From assembly GCA_900540295.1 (NCBI GenBank), contig UQFM01000052.1:1-12822 (forward strand): a stretch of 12,822 bases of DNA. Reading direction: 5' to 3'. Position 1 is the stretch's first letter; each line of letters starts with the position of its first letter. Under the pieces are notes generated by a model. The model was not told the origin of the DNA, ran no database searches, and saw only the letters and a program-made list of their open reading frames with translations. Source of the stretch: an uncultured Oscillospiraceae bacterium. GTDB lineage: Bacteria; Bacillota; Clostridia; Oscillospirales; Acutalibacteraceae. A program made the position numbers and the translations under genes. This document shows positions 1 to 6,503 of the stretch, one piece after another.

Positions 1-97
1 GTTTTTTCAAAATTTCCATATATAATATAGAATATCTTATCATATAAAATTGCGAAATCCGACTTTATTATTCCACTTTAACAAAAGGAACTTTTAT
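1..97 (+). other. AT-rich leader upstream of the O-antigen ligase-like gene
   Basis: This stretch is strongly A+T-rich. It holds a TATAAT at 21-26 and a TATAAA at 43-48, but neither has a convincing -35 box at proper spacing, and the region is cut by the window start. It probably contains or follows the promoter of the ligase-like gene. An AAAAGGAA Shine-Dalgarno sequence at 82-89 lies 8 bases before the ATG at 98. I see no coding sequence here. Confidence 0.4.
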
Positions 98-1552
98 ATG
101 CATAAAATTCTGTCTTCCCCAAAGGTGTTACAGCTGCGGGAATTTATGATGACAGGGCGGTACATGATGCTCCTGTTTGCGGTCGCCGCTGTATTTTCCA
201 CCTTTGAACTGAACGTTTCAGGCGTGCTGTGTTTCGCCGTGATTATCGGCATCACCTTGGTTGTCAGCGATGACATGCTCGCCACCTTCATGCCGTTCAT
301 GCTGACCTGTTTGCTGGCGGCAAAATGCTATAACTCGTTTTCCGTATTTATCAAGCACGTACCGCTCGGTATTGTGCTGATTGTCTGCATTGTTCTGCAT
401 TTTATTTTGTATCCCCGCAAGCTGCAATTCAAGGGGCAGCTGCTTCTGCCGATGCTGCTTGTATCGGTTGCTGTGGTGCTCGGCGGGGTGGGCTTTATTT
501 CCAAAGAAGAATATTTCAGCGGCGTTTCCGTCTTTTATATCTTGGCGCTCGGCTTCGGCATGGTTTTTCTGTATGTGCTGTTTTACAGTCATTTGACCGT
601 CCGAAAAGACTACTCTCTGATTGACAAAATCACGCTGATTATGGTCATTTCGGGCTGTTTTGCCTCGTTTGTCACAATTGCATTTTATCTGATACACATC
701 AACGAAGTAATTGAAACGCACGATTTGCTGTTCATGCAGTGGCGCAACAATTATTCCACGTTTTTCATGCTGTGTATTCCGTTCGCCTTTTTACGCGGCA
801 ATAAAAAGCCGTATTCCATCATGCTCGGATTTGTGTTCTTCTTCTGCATATTGCTGACGGGTTCACGCGGCGGACTTGTATTCGGTGCGATTGAAATGCT
901 GATGTGCTGTGCGCTGTTCATTCTGTACGATAAGCGGCGCAGACTCACCTACATCGCCATTTGCGGCTGTCTTGTGTTTGCCGTTTTAATTTTCTCCCGC
1001 GAATTCTTCTCCTTTTTCGGTTCCACAATGGACCGATTGCTTTCCGCGATTAACGGCGTTCTAATCGGTGAACAGCAGGAAGTGCGCTATTACCAATACA
1101 AGCGGGGCATTGAAGACTTCTTTAACAACCCGATTCTCGGCACAGGTATCGGGTACATGGGCAACCGTGATGTATATGCGGGCGCGGACTTTTCCATTGC
1201 ATGGTATCACTGCGAACCGATTCAGGTCGCCGCAAGCTTCGGTATTGTCGGTATCGCGGCATATGTGTACCAGTTTGTTAAACGGATGATGCTCTTATGG
1301 CGCAAGCCCACCATGTTCAACATGACGGTATTTCTTTCGTATATCAGTCTGGAACTGATGTCCTTGGTCAACCCCGGTATTTTCAGTCCCATCCCCTATC
1401 TTTTGATTGTCACCCTGTTTTTTGCCGTGGTGGAACGCTGTAACGCAGGTGAATTACAGCAAGCCATCACGACAGGTGACCCGAAGGATGAACCGCCCGA
1501 TGAACCGCAGTTTGAAGATGTGGCAGAGCTTGCCGTAACCGTCGGAAAATAA
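98..1552 (+). CDS. O-antigen ligase/polymerase family membrane protein (Wzy_C-type)
   Basis: The product is a 484-residue polytopic membrane protein. Most of residues 15-450 is a series of hydrophobic segments. Family hallmarks of the O-antigen ligase/polymerase (Wzy_C) group are visible: a TGSRGG motif at about 254-259 at the end of a membrane helix; then an extracytoplasmic loop with R-Y-Y-Q-Y, FFNNPILGTGIGYMG (about 341-355) and a histidine near 371; then a G-I-V-G segment opening the next helix. The C-terminal tail (about 455-484) is hydrophilic and acidic, rich in D, E and P. Family members transfer or polymerise lipid-linked glycans at the outer face of the membrane; the substrate here cannot be told from sequence. 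A TTG start at 50 is possible, but the ATG at 98 has a good Shine-Dalgarno sequence (AAAAGGAA, 82-89) and is preferred. It stands alone, without glycosyltransferases beside it, and converges on the lipoprotein gene. Confidence 0.85.
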   Translation: MHKILSSPKVLQLREFMMTGRYMMLLFAVAAVFSTFELNVSGVLCFAVIIGITLVVSDDMLATFMPFMLTCLLAAKCYNSFSVFIKHVPLGIVLIVCIVLHFILYPRKLQFKGQLLLPMLLVSVAVVLGGVGFISKEEYFSGVSVFYILALGFGMVFLYVLFYSHLTVRKDYSLIDKITLIMVISGCFASFVTIAFYLIHINEVIETHDLLFMQWRNNYSTFFMLCIPFAFLRGNKKPYSIMLGFVFFFCILLTGSRGGLVFGAIEMLMCCALFILYDKRRRLTYIAICGCLVFAVLIFSREFFSFFGSTMDRLLSAINGVLIGEQQEVRYYQYKRGIEDFFNNPILGTGIGYMGNRDVYAGADFSIAWYHCEPIQVAASFGIVGIAAYVYQFVKRMMLLWRKPTMFNMTVFLSYISLELMSLVNPGIFSPIPYLLIVTLFFAVVERCNAGELQQAITTGDPKDEPPDEPQFEDVAELAVTVGK

Positions 1553-1572
1553 ACCGCGCAAACGCTTACATA

Positions 1573-1615
1573 AAAACTGAACCCCGCCCTTTTACTAAGG
1601 GCGGGGTTCAGTTTT
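1573..1615. terminator. Bidirectional intrinsic terminator
   Basis: A perfect 19-bp inverted repeat (1573-1591 with 1597-1615) encloses a 5-base loop TTACT. The stem is G+C-rich in the middle (CCCCGCCC / GGGCGGGG) and ends in AAAA on the left and TTTT on the right, so it can terminate transcription from both sides. It sits between convergent genes: the ligase-like gene ends at 1552 and the lipoprotein gene ends at 1636. Confidence 0.93.
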
Positions 1616-1635
1616 ACAGGCACGGTCGCCTGTTT

Positions 1636-2160
1636 TTACATTTCTGCAATCAAAAAGTCTGAAAATGTTACCTGAAGCTTTTGACCGTCCATCGTCAAAA
1701 CGCGCAGAGAACCGTCTTCCTTATCCTGTTCCAGCTGAAAAGTATCTCCCGCCTCGGTCATACCGCTGTAAATACGGCTGTCTCCCTGCACGGAAACGGC
1801 GCAGCGCGTTCCGTTTTGCGCACTGTCCGCGGCGGCATACAGCAATTTTAAAAATGCGGTATCCGGCAAAAGGACTTCGGGGGTTTTCAGTTCCAAGCCT
1901 AAAAAGCGCACCGTACAGGATTCCTTTGACTGTATAAAAGTGAGCGTCCGAATGGCTTCGGGATTACGCATTTCCAAAGTAACCGTACCGTCCGCAGTGC
2001 GTGTACACACTGCGTCAAATTCGGCATCGCGGTGTACGATATGTACCGATGCGGAAAATGCGGCAGGAAACGCCTGTGCTTCTTGTGACAGCTTTGTATT
2101 TTGACATCCGCAGCAGAGCAAAAAAAATCCTGCCGCCAAAACACAAAGAATTCGTTTCAT
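1636..2160 (-). CDS. Small predicted lipoprotein of unknown function
   Basis: A 174-residue protein that begins with a lipoprotein-type signal peptide: K2-R3, a hydrophobic core, then C-C-G-C with Cys19 as the likely lipidated residue. The lipobox is degenerate, with Cys rather than Leu at -3. The mature part is hydrophilic and rich in short beta-type stretches, with repeated T-V-T-L-E / F-Q-L-E-Q patterns. I do not recognise a defined family. In Bacillus a LolA-like lipoprotein gene (ydcC) lies next to acpS, and the position here is comparable, so a LolA-like or beta-clam lipoprotein is a reasonable guess from context only. The ribosome binding site GGAGAAGGTGA lies about 9 bases before the ATG at 2160. 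It follows nnrED by 25 bases and is the last gene of the acpS operon, ending at the shared terminator 1573-1615. Confidence 0.7.
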   Translation of the reverse strand: MKRILCVLAAGFFLLCCGCQNTKLSQEAQAFPAAFSASVHIVHRDAEFDAVCTRTADGTVTLEMRNPEAIRTLTFIQSKESCTVRFLGLELKTPEVLLPDTAFLKLLYAAADSAQNGTRCAVSVQGDSRIYSGMTEAGDTFQLEQDKEDGSLRVLTMDGQKLQVTFSDFLIAEM

Positions 2161-2185
2161 TGGGACGAATCACCTTCTCCGTATA

Positions 2186-3721
2186 TTATTCGAATCGGGA
2201 AAGCAATTTCGGCAAAGCCCCCAGCATTTTTGTCGGTGTCACCGCGCATTTAGACGCTGTCTTTGCCACAGCATCCCCCGCAAGACCGTGAATGTGCGCC
2301 GCCGCAACCGCCGCCTCTAACGGCGGCAGACCGATACACAAAAAGCCCAGAAGCATTCCCGCCAGCACGTCTCCGCTCCCTGCTGTTGCCATTCCGGAAT
2401 TGCCGGTTAAGTTGACGGAAAACCGTTGTCCGTCTGCGGAGATTACCGTCCCCGCCCCTTTCAGCACAACAACAGCCCCCGTTCTTTCACAAAGCGCCGC
2501 ACACGCTCCCAAACGGTCATTTTGCACCTCGGCAGTCGAAATGCCGAGCAGACGCGCCGCCTCGCCGGGGTGCGGCGTTAAAATTAAGGGCGCTTTTACT
2601 TCCCTTAGCATATCTATGCTGTCCGCCATAGCATTTATGCCGTCTGCATCTAAAACCACAGGGATTTCCGCCTGCTGTAAAAGCATGCGGACAAGTTGTT
2701 TTGTGTCATAATCCACACCGAGTCCGCACCCAATCAGCAAAGCTGTTGCGCTTGATAATGCATCCGACAGCTTTTTTCCGTTTTGCGCCGAAATACGTCC
2801 GAAACGGTTGGCGCAAAGCGGCAGAAGCACCTTCTCGGGACAAGCGGCAGTGACCGCCGCATAGACACATTCGGGAAATGCCAGCCGCACAAGACCTGCA
2901 CCGCACTCCACTGCGGCGGAGCTGGACAGAAGCGCCGCACCGGGCATTTCATAACTGCCCGCCACAACCAAGGCTTTGCCGAAATCACCCTTGTGCGCAT
3001 CGTCTCGGCGCGGCGGAAACAGTGCAGTGACGTCTGCATCTGTAAAGGCGAATTCCTTTTCATACGGCTTGTACAGTCCTTCGGGAATGCCGATGGAAAC
3101 CACCTGAATTTCACCTGCATATCCCCTTGCGGGATATGTCACGAGTGACCGTTTGAGCGCCATAACCGATACGGTCAAATCCGCACGGACGGGTGTGCTT
3201 AAGAATTCGCCCGAATCTGCCGAAAGACCGCTGGGTAAATCGATTGAAATTACATAGCCCTTGCATTTTTCCAAAAAAGCAAACAGGGCTGCAAGTCCGT
3301 CAGGCAGTGCGCCCGCAAAGCCTGTGCCGAATACGGAATCCAAAATAATATCCGCCGCCATAAGCCGTTCACGCTGTTTTTCGCTTGCCGCGTCGTATGT
3401 ATCCACGGGAATCCCCAGTTCTGTTACGCGGGTGAACATTTCCTGTGCATTTTCGGCACGGGGCATCCCCAATACCAACACCACACGTACCGCATAGCCG
3501 TTTTCATACAGCTTCCTCGCCGCCACAAATCCGTCGCCGCCGTTTTTTCCTTTGCCGCAAAGCACAATTACATTTCGTTTCTCCGTACGGTCAAACCGCA
3601 TGCGTACCGCTTTGGCGCAAGCCGCACCCGCATTTTCCATCAACCGTAAATAGGAAATTCCGCTTTTGTCCGCCGCCGCTTCGACGGCTTTAATTTGTTC
3701 TGCCGAAAGAATGCGCATCAT
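2186..3721 (-). CDS. nnrED: Bifunctional NAD(P)H-hydrate epimerase / ADP-dependent NAD(P)H-hydrate dehydratase
   Basis: This 511-residue enzyme repairs hydrated NADH and NADPH (NADHX, NADPHX) in the cytoplasm. The N-terminal epimerase domain (YjeF_N, about 1-215) shows the loop G-K-G-K-N-G-G-D-G at 56-64, Asp128 in DSVFGTG, and DLPSGL at 161-166. The C-terminal dehydratase domain (ribokinase-like, about 225-511) shows HKGDFGKALVVAGS at 243-256, GCGLG at 331-335, DADG at 358-361, LTPHPGE at 381-387 and the catalytic G-S-G-D at 448-451. Both domains look intact and the length is usual for the fused form. The start overlaps the end of acpS by four bases (ATGA), which indicates translational coupling; a second ATG follows immediately. 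Pairing of acpS with nnrED is a common Firmicutes arrangement. Confidence 0.95.
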   Translation of the reverse strand: MMRILSAEQIKAVEAAADKSGISYLRLMENAGAACAKAVRMRFDRTEKRNVIVLCGKGKNGGDGFVAARKLYENGYAVRVVLVLGMPRAENAQEMFTRVTELGIPVDTYDAASEKQRERLMAADIILDSVFGTGFAGALPDGLAALFAFLEKCKGYVISIDLPSGLSADSGEFLSTPVRADLTVSVMALKRSLVTYPARGYAGEIQVVSIGIPEGLYKPYEKEFAFTDADVTALFPPRRDDAHKGDFGKALVVAGSYEMPGAALLSSSAAVECGAGLVRLAFPECVYAAVTAACPEKVLLPLCANRFGRISAQNGKKLSDALSSATALLIGCGLGVDYDTKQLVRMLLQQAEIPVVLDADGINAMADSIDMLREVKAPLILTPHPGEAARLLGISTAEVQNDRLGACAALCERTGAVVVLKGAGTVISADGQRFSVNLTGNSGMATAGSGDVLAGMLLGFLCIGLPPLEAAVAAAHIHGLAGDAVAKTASKCAVTPTKMLGALPKLLSRFE

Positions 3722-4095
3722 ACTGTTTCTCCTCTCTCATATGCGGTAACCATTGCCGCCGCAAGGCTGTCTGTATGGGTAATGCTCAGAGCGAATTCCA
3801 GATTTTTACTTTCGGCAAGCTGTTTTGCCGCACCCGAAAGCAAAAAATACGGTGCGCCCAAAGCGTCATGCAGTACTTCAACCTCATGCAGCGAAAATCC
3901 GCGGACGCCTGTGCCGAGCGCCTTCGCAAAGGCCTCTTTTGCCGCAAACGCGCCCGCCAAATGGCGCGGTGCAAACTTTCGCACCGTCAATTCCGCATGC
4001 TCCTGTTCTCCGTATACTTTTTTCAAAAACGCAGGATTCTCCGCTGAACGGCGAATGCGTTCAATTTCTACAAGGTCAATCCCGTTTCTAACCAT
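3718..4095 (-). CDS. acpS: Holo-[acyl-carrier-protein] synthase
   Basis: AcpS transfers 4'-phosphopantetheine from coenzyme A to the serine of apo-ACP, activating it for fatty-acid synthesis; it is a small cytosolic enzyme, usually a trimer. The 125-residue length is typical. Visible signatures are G-I-D-L-V-E-I-E-R-I at 5-14, with the Mg-binding Asp7, and F-A-A-K-E-A-F-A-K-A-L-G-T-G at 50-63, with Glu54. The C-terminal SITHTDSLAAA at 104-114 matches the family's SI(S/T)HT segment. A good ribosome binding site (AAGGAG) precedes the ATG at 4095. It is the first gene of an operon with nnrED (4-base overlap) and the lipoprotein gene, and diverges from nagB across a 149-bp intergenic region. Confidence 0.95.
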   Translation of the reverse strand: MVRNGIDLVEIERIRRSAENPAFLKKVYGEQEHAELTVRKFAPRHLAGAFAAKEAFAKALGTGVRGFSLHEVEVLHDALGAPYFLLSGAAKQLAESKNLEFALSITHTDSLAAAMVTAYERGETV

Positions 4096-4128
4096 ATAAT
4101 TCTCCTTACCGCGTCTGTGGATATAAAA

Positions 4129-4137
4129 AGTATAGCA
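4129..4137 (-). promoter_or_regulatory. Probable acpS promoter (extended -10)
   Basis: Read on the minus strand, TGC followed by TATACT forms an extended -10 element, 34 bases before the acpS ATG. No good -35 box is present at 17 bases; TTGCGT lies at 20 bases, which is long. The extended TG motif may compensate. Confidence 0.55.
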
Positions 4138-4184
4138 TATTTTCCTGAATTTGTACGCAAATGCGAAAAAAATTCAAATATCCT

Positions 4185-4212
4185 TTGCAATCCGCGCAAA
4201 ATATGCTAAAAT
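4185..4212 (+). promoter_or_regulatory. Probable nagB promoter
   Basis: TTGCAA at 4185-4190 and TAAAAT at 4207-4212 are separated by 16 bases, with a TGC directly before the -10 (extended -10). The predicted start of transcription is near 4219, giving a leader of about 25 bases. This is too short for a riboswitch or a glmS-type ribozyme. Confidence 0.6.
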
Positions 4213-4244
4213 AATGCAGAATTACAAAGAATACGGGTGAGACT

Positions 4245-4964
4245 ATGGAAATCTTTATCATGGATAACGCTGAGGAAATCGGCAAAGCGGCAGGCAAACT
4301 GTTTGTGGACGCAATCAACAAAAAGCCGAACATTGTTTTAGGCTTAGCAACAGGCGCAAGTCCCGTGCCGACCTATCAGTACATATACAGTGAATATCAA
4401 AAGGGCAATGTCAGCCTTCGCGATGTTGTGACGTATAACCTCGATGAATATGTGGACTTGCCGAAGTCGGACAAAAACAGTTATTACAGCTTTATGCACA
4501 CGGAACTGTTTGACCACACGGACATCCGCGAGGAAAACGTGCATTTCTTAGACGGCAACGCCGCAGATGTAGAAGCGGAGTGCAAACGCTACGACGAAGC
4601 GCTTGACCGTGCGCAGGTGGATATTCAGTTGCTGGGCATCGGCAGAAACGGGCATATCGGCTTCAACGAGCCGTCCATCTGCTTTACAAAAGGGGCTTTT
4701 AAGGTTAAGCTGACACAGAGTACCATCAGCGCAAACTCCATGTATTTCAATGAAAATCCTATGCCGCATTACGCGCTGACCATGGGCGTCGGTTCCATTA
4801 TGAAAGCGAAGAAAATTGTTTTGGTTGCCACGGGCAGTGCCAAAGCGGACGCCATGGCGGCAATGATTCACGGCGAGGTCACCCCCGTCTGCCCCGCTTC
4901 CATTTTACAGTTCCATCACGATGTCGTTGTCTATATGGATAAGGATGCGGCAAAACTGCTGTAA
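4245..4964 (+). CDS. nagB: Glucosamine-6-phosphate deaminase
   Basis: NagB converts glucosamine-6-phosphate to fructose-6-phosphate and ammonia, feeding amino sugars into glycolysis. The 239-residue length matches the short Firmicutes form, which lacks the allosteric C-terminal extension of the E. coli enzyme. Motifs visible: phosphate-binding G-L-A-T-G-A-S-P at 33-40; Y-N-L-D-E-Y at 64-69, with the general base Asp67; and L-G-I-G-R-N-G-H-I-G-F-N-E-P at 130-143, with His137 and Glu142. Asn135 replaces the Asp of the E. coli enzyme, which I believe is usual in Firmicutes. The start at 4245 is preceded by a modest ribosome binding site (GGGTGA); an in-frame ATG at 4260 is less likely. It is monocistronic between its own promoter and the terminator at 5038-5075. 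nagA is not nearby. Confidence 0.95.
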   Translation: MEIFIMDNAEEIGKAAGKLFVDAINKKPNIVLGLATGASPVPTYQYIYSEYQKGNVSLRDVVTYNLDEYVDLPKSDKNSYYSFMHTELFDHTDIREENVHFLDGNAADVEAECKRYDEALDRAQVDIQLLGIGRNGHIGFNEPSICFTKGAFKVKLTQSTISANSMYFNENPMPHYALTMGVGSIMKAKKIVLVATGSAKADAMAAMIHGEVTPVCPASILQFHHDVVVYMDKDAAKLL

Positions 4965-5037
4965 GATTCGGATATAAAGTTCTCCGAGGTTCTTATCATC
5001 TTTGAATTTTCAGAGCCTCGTGAGATGATTCCAAAAC

Positions 5038-5075
5038 AAAATCGGACGCTTCCTATAAAGAAGCGTCCGATTTTT
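5038..5075. terminator. Bidirectional intrinsic terminator
   Basis: A perfect 15-bp inverted repeat (5038-5052 with 5060-5074) carries a 7-base loop CTATAAA. The stem centre is CGGACGCTTC / GAAGCGTCCG, with AAA on the left and TTTTT on the right. It lies between the convergent ends of nagB (4964) and bioY (5082) and can serve both. Confidence 0.93.
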
Positions 5076-5081
5076 AAATGC

Positions 5082-5681
5082 TTATTTCGCCTGCATAACC
5101 TTTTTCAGCTGCGGTCTTGCGGAAAGCGCCAATACCGTACACAGGGCAATTTTTGCGATATCGCCTGCAAGGAAGGGGAAAACTGTCAGAGATAATGCTT
5201 TCCCGAAGGACGAACCCGAAAAAACAGTGAACCATGCCGTGCCGCATGTATAACAGACAACAGCAGACAGTATAAGTGTACCCACCAAAAACAGCGCGCG
5301 CGAAAGGGTCTTTTTCGCCGACACTTTTTTATCGTAAACCTTCATCATTGCCGCGATAATGAACACCATAATCGGGTATGCAAGCAAATAGCCGCCCGTA
5401 GGTCCCGCCAAGCGCGCAACGCCCGACTGAAAGCCCGCAAACACGGGTACACCGACGGTGCCGAGCAGTAAATAGACGATTTGCGACAGAACTGCGGGGC
5501 GCATCGGCAGCAACAGACCCGTCAGGAATACGGCAATCCAAGAACAGGAAATCGGCACGGGTCCTATCGGCACGGAAATTTGCGAAAGCACGGCGGTAAC
5601 GGCGGCAAACATCCCGCACAGAACAATTTCACGCACGGAAATTTTGCGGCGAACATTTGATTTTACAAACTCCTGCGGCAT
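5082..5681 (-). CDS. bioY: Biotin transporter BioY (S component)
   Basis: BioY is the membrane substrate-binding component of energy-coupling-factor biotin uptake; it may work with a shared EcfAA'T module encoded elsewhere or alone. The protein is about 199 residues with roughly six hydrophobic segments. The family pattern is clear: L-S-Q-I-S-V-P-I-G-P-V-P-I-S near 35-50, then G-L-L-L-P-M-R, then L-L-G-T-V-G-V-P-V-F-A-G-F near 75-87 and the G-P-T-G-G-Y-L-L-A-Y-P signature near 93-103. The start chosen is the ATG at 5681, because GAGGTG lies six bases before it. A GTG at 5690 would add three residues and leave no room for a ribosome binding site. That Shine-Dalgarno sequence overlaps the pduL stop, so the two are co-translated. 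No biotin-operator-like palindrome is apparent. Confidence 0.92.
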   Translation of the reverse strand: MPQEFVKSNVRRKISVREIVLCGMFAAVTAVLSQISVPIGPVPISCSWIAVFLTGLLLPMRPAVLSQIVYLLLGTVGVPVFAGFQSGVARLAGPTGGYLLAYPIMVFIIAAMMKVYDKKVSAKKTLSRALFLVGTLILSAVVCYTCGTAWFTVFSGSSFGKALSLTVFPFLAGDIAKIALCTVLALSARPQLKKVMQAK

Positions 5682-5691
5682 AAGCAGCACC

Positions 5692-6264
5692 TCAAAGAAT
5701 CACGCCGAGCGTGCCCGCAGGCGCCATCACGGCATTGGATTCATCCGTATCAATATGCATGGCAAGCGCATAACTGGGGCTGACACGTACCACGGTATCG
5801 CCGAACACCAGAGAACGCTCTGCCGATTTAATTTCAACAGACACAACCTGTTTGTCGGAAAGGCCGTATTTCTCTGCATCTTCGGGCGTCATATGTATAT
5901 GGCGCTTCGCAACGATAACGCCTTCTTTCAGTTCGACTTCGCCTTTTGGTCCGACCAATTTGCACGCACCGCTGTCGGCAATATCCCCCGACTCACGCAC
6001 GGGCGCAACAACCCCGATGGAACGCGCATCGGAAGCGGAGATTTCCACCTGATCCGCAGGGCGCTCCGGACCTAAAATCGAAACCGCGGGAAAACTGCCC
6101 TTCGGTCCGATGACCTGCACACGCTCCTCGCAGGCGAACTGCCCGGGCTGTGACAAATCCTTTTTCTTTGTAAGCTGATAGCCTGCGCCGAATAAAGTTT
6201 CCAAAGTTTCTTTGGTCACGTGTACGTGACGTGCGGAGGTCTCGACTAAAACTGTTTTTTCCAT
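5692..6264 (-). CDS. pduL: Phosphate propanoyltransferase (PduL-type phosphotransacylase)
   Basis: PduL enzymes interconvert acyl-CoA and acyl phosphate (acetyl or propanoyl) and are unrelated to the classical Pta. The protein has 190 residues and two tandem PduL repeats. Metal-site histidines are visible in S-A-R-H-V-H-V at 10-16 and A-K-R-H-I-H-M at 119-125, and the conserved A-M-H-I-D-T-D-E segment lies at 168-175. There is no N-terminal extension of the kind that targets microcompartment PduL to the shell lumen, and no shell genes are near, so a free cytosolic acetate-forming (or propionate-forming) role is likely. The ribosome binding site AAAGGAAG lies 10 bases before the ATG. It is the first of a pair with bioY; the 239-bp gap to eda holds a repeat element and no clear terminator, so read-through from the hexuronate operon is possible. 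Confidence 0.92.
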   Translation of the reverse strand: MEKTVLVETSARHVHVTKETLETLFGAGYQLTKKKDLSQPGQFACEERVQVIGPKGSFPAVSILGPERPADQVEISASDARSIGVVAPVRESGDIADSGACKLVGPKGEVELKEGVIVAKRHIHMTPEDAEKYGLSDKQVVSVEIKSAERSLVFGDTVVRVSPSYALAMHIDTDESNAVMAPAGTLGVIL

Positions 6265-6348
6265 TGCTGAACAACTTCCTTTTTATGTATTTTTTCTCTA
6301 AAAATCCATTTCCAAATAAGGAAACAGAAAAGGTTAGCACATTCATCA

Positions 6349-6403
6349 GAGGGAGTGGTTTTCTACGTCTTCAAAACACGGATGAAAACAGACAGACTCC
6401 CTC
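6349..6403 (+). repeat. Palindromic extension of repeat copy 1
   Basis: GAGGGAGT at 6349-6356 is the inverse of ACTCCCTC at 6396-6403. The 39 bases between them can fold: GTTTTC (6358-6363) with GAAAAC (6384-6389), and CGT (6366-6368) with ACG (6378-6380). This module occupies the same side of the repeat core on which copies 2 and 3 carry the DUF559 gene. Confidence 0.6.
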
Positions 6404-6449
6404 AGTCACGGCTTCGCCGTGCCAGCTCCCTCAAAGAGGGAGCGTTATT
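6396..6449 (+). repeat. GGGAG palindromic repeat, copy 1
   Basis: Order of parts on the plus strand: ACTCCCTCAGTC (6396-6407); a hairpin ACGGC-TTC-GCCGT; then GCTCCCTC (6425-6432 region), a three-base loop AAA, GAGGGAGC (to 6443); then GTTATT. Copies 2 and 3 share the same two end modules with a different middle hairpin. This copy has the same orientation as copy 3 and is opposite to copy 2. Confidence 0.9.
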
Positions 6450-6503
6450 CGGTATTTTAAAAGAATTTTAGCTTGCATGCAACGCGGCATTGCGGAAAAG
6501 AAA

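Larger units (their letters stand above)
6265..6503. other. Gap between eda and pduL
   Basis: No gene is visible in these 239 bases. From left to right they hold the pduL leader (with a small inverted repeat TTTCC/GGAAA at 6309-6324), the composite palindromic repeat at 6349-6449, an A+T-rich tail, and a perfect 10-base palindrome TTGCATGCAA at 6473-6482 just past the eda stop. I could not identify a convincing minus-strand promoter for pduL or a terminator for eda. Confidence 0.6.

Noticed and set aside
218..721. 167-codon open frame on the minus strand inside the ligase-like gene
   Set aside because: It is antisense to a clear membrane protein gene. Its product is low-complexity, rich in H, N and Q, as expected of a complement of hydrophobic codons, and no suitable ribosome binding site is seen.
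2292..3693. Several open frames on the plus strand within nnrED
   Set aside because: All are shadows of the high-G+C minus-strand gene, with proline- and arginine-rich products and no start context.
4965..5037. Additional hairpin after nagB (CGAGG/CCTCG and ATCATCT/AGATGAT)
   Set aside because: The complementary pieces are in an order that cannot nest into one hairpin, and the adjacent 15-bp terminator already explains the gap.
5682..5691. Biotin-operator or riboswitch control in front of bioY
   Set aside because: bioY starts within bases of the pduL stop, leaving no leader for such an element.
5692..6264. Bacterial microcompartment locus, because of PduL
   Set aside because: No shell proteins, diol dehydratase or encapsulation peptide are visible; the neighbours are bioY and eda.
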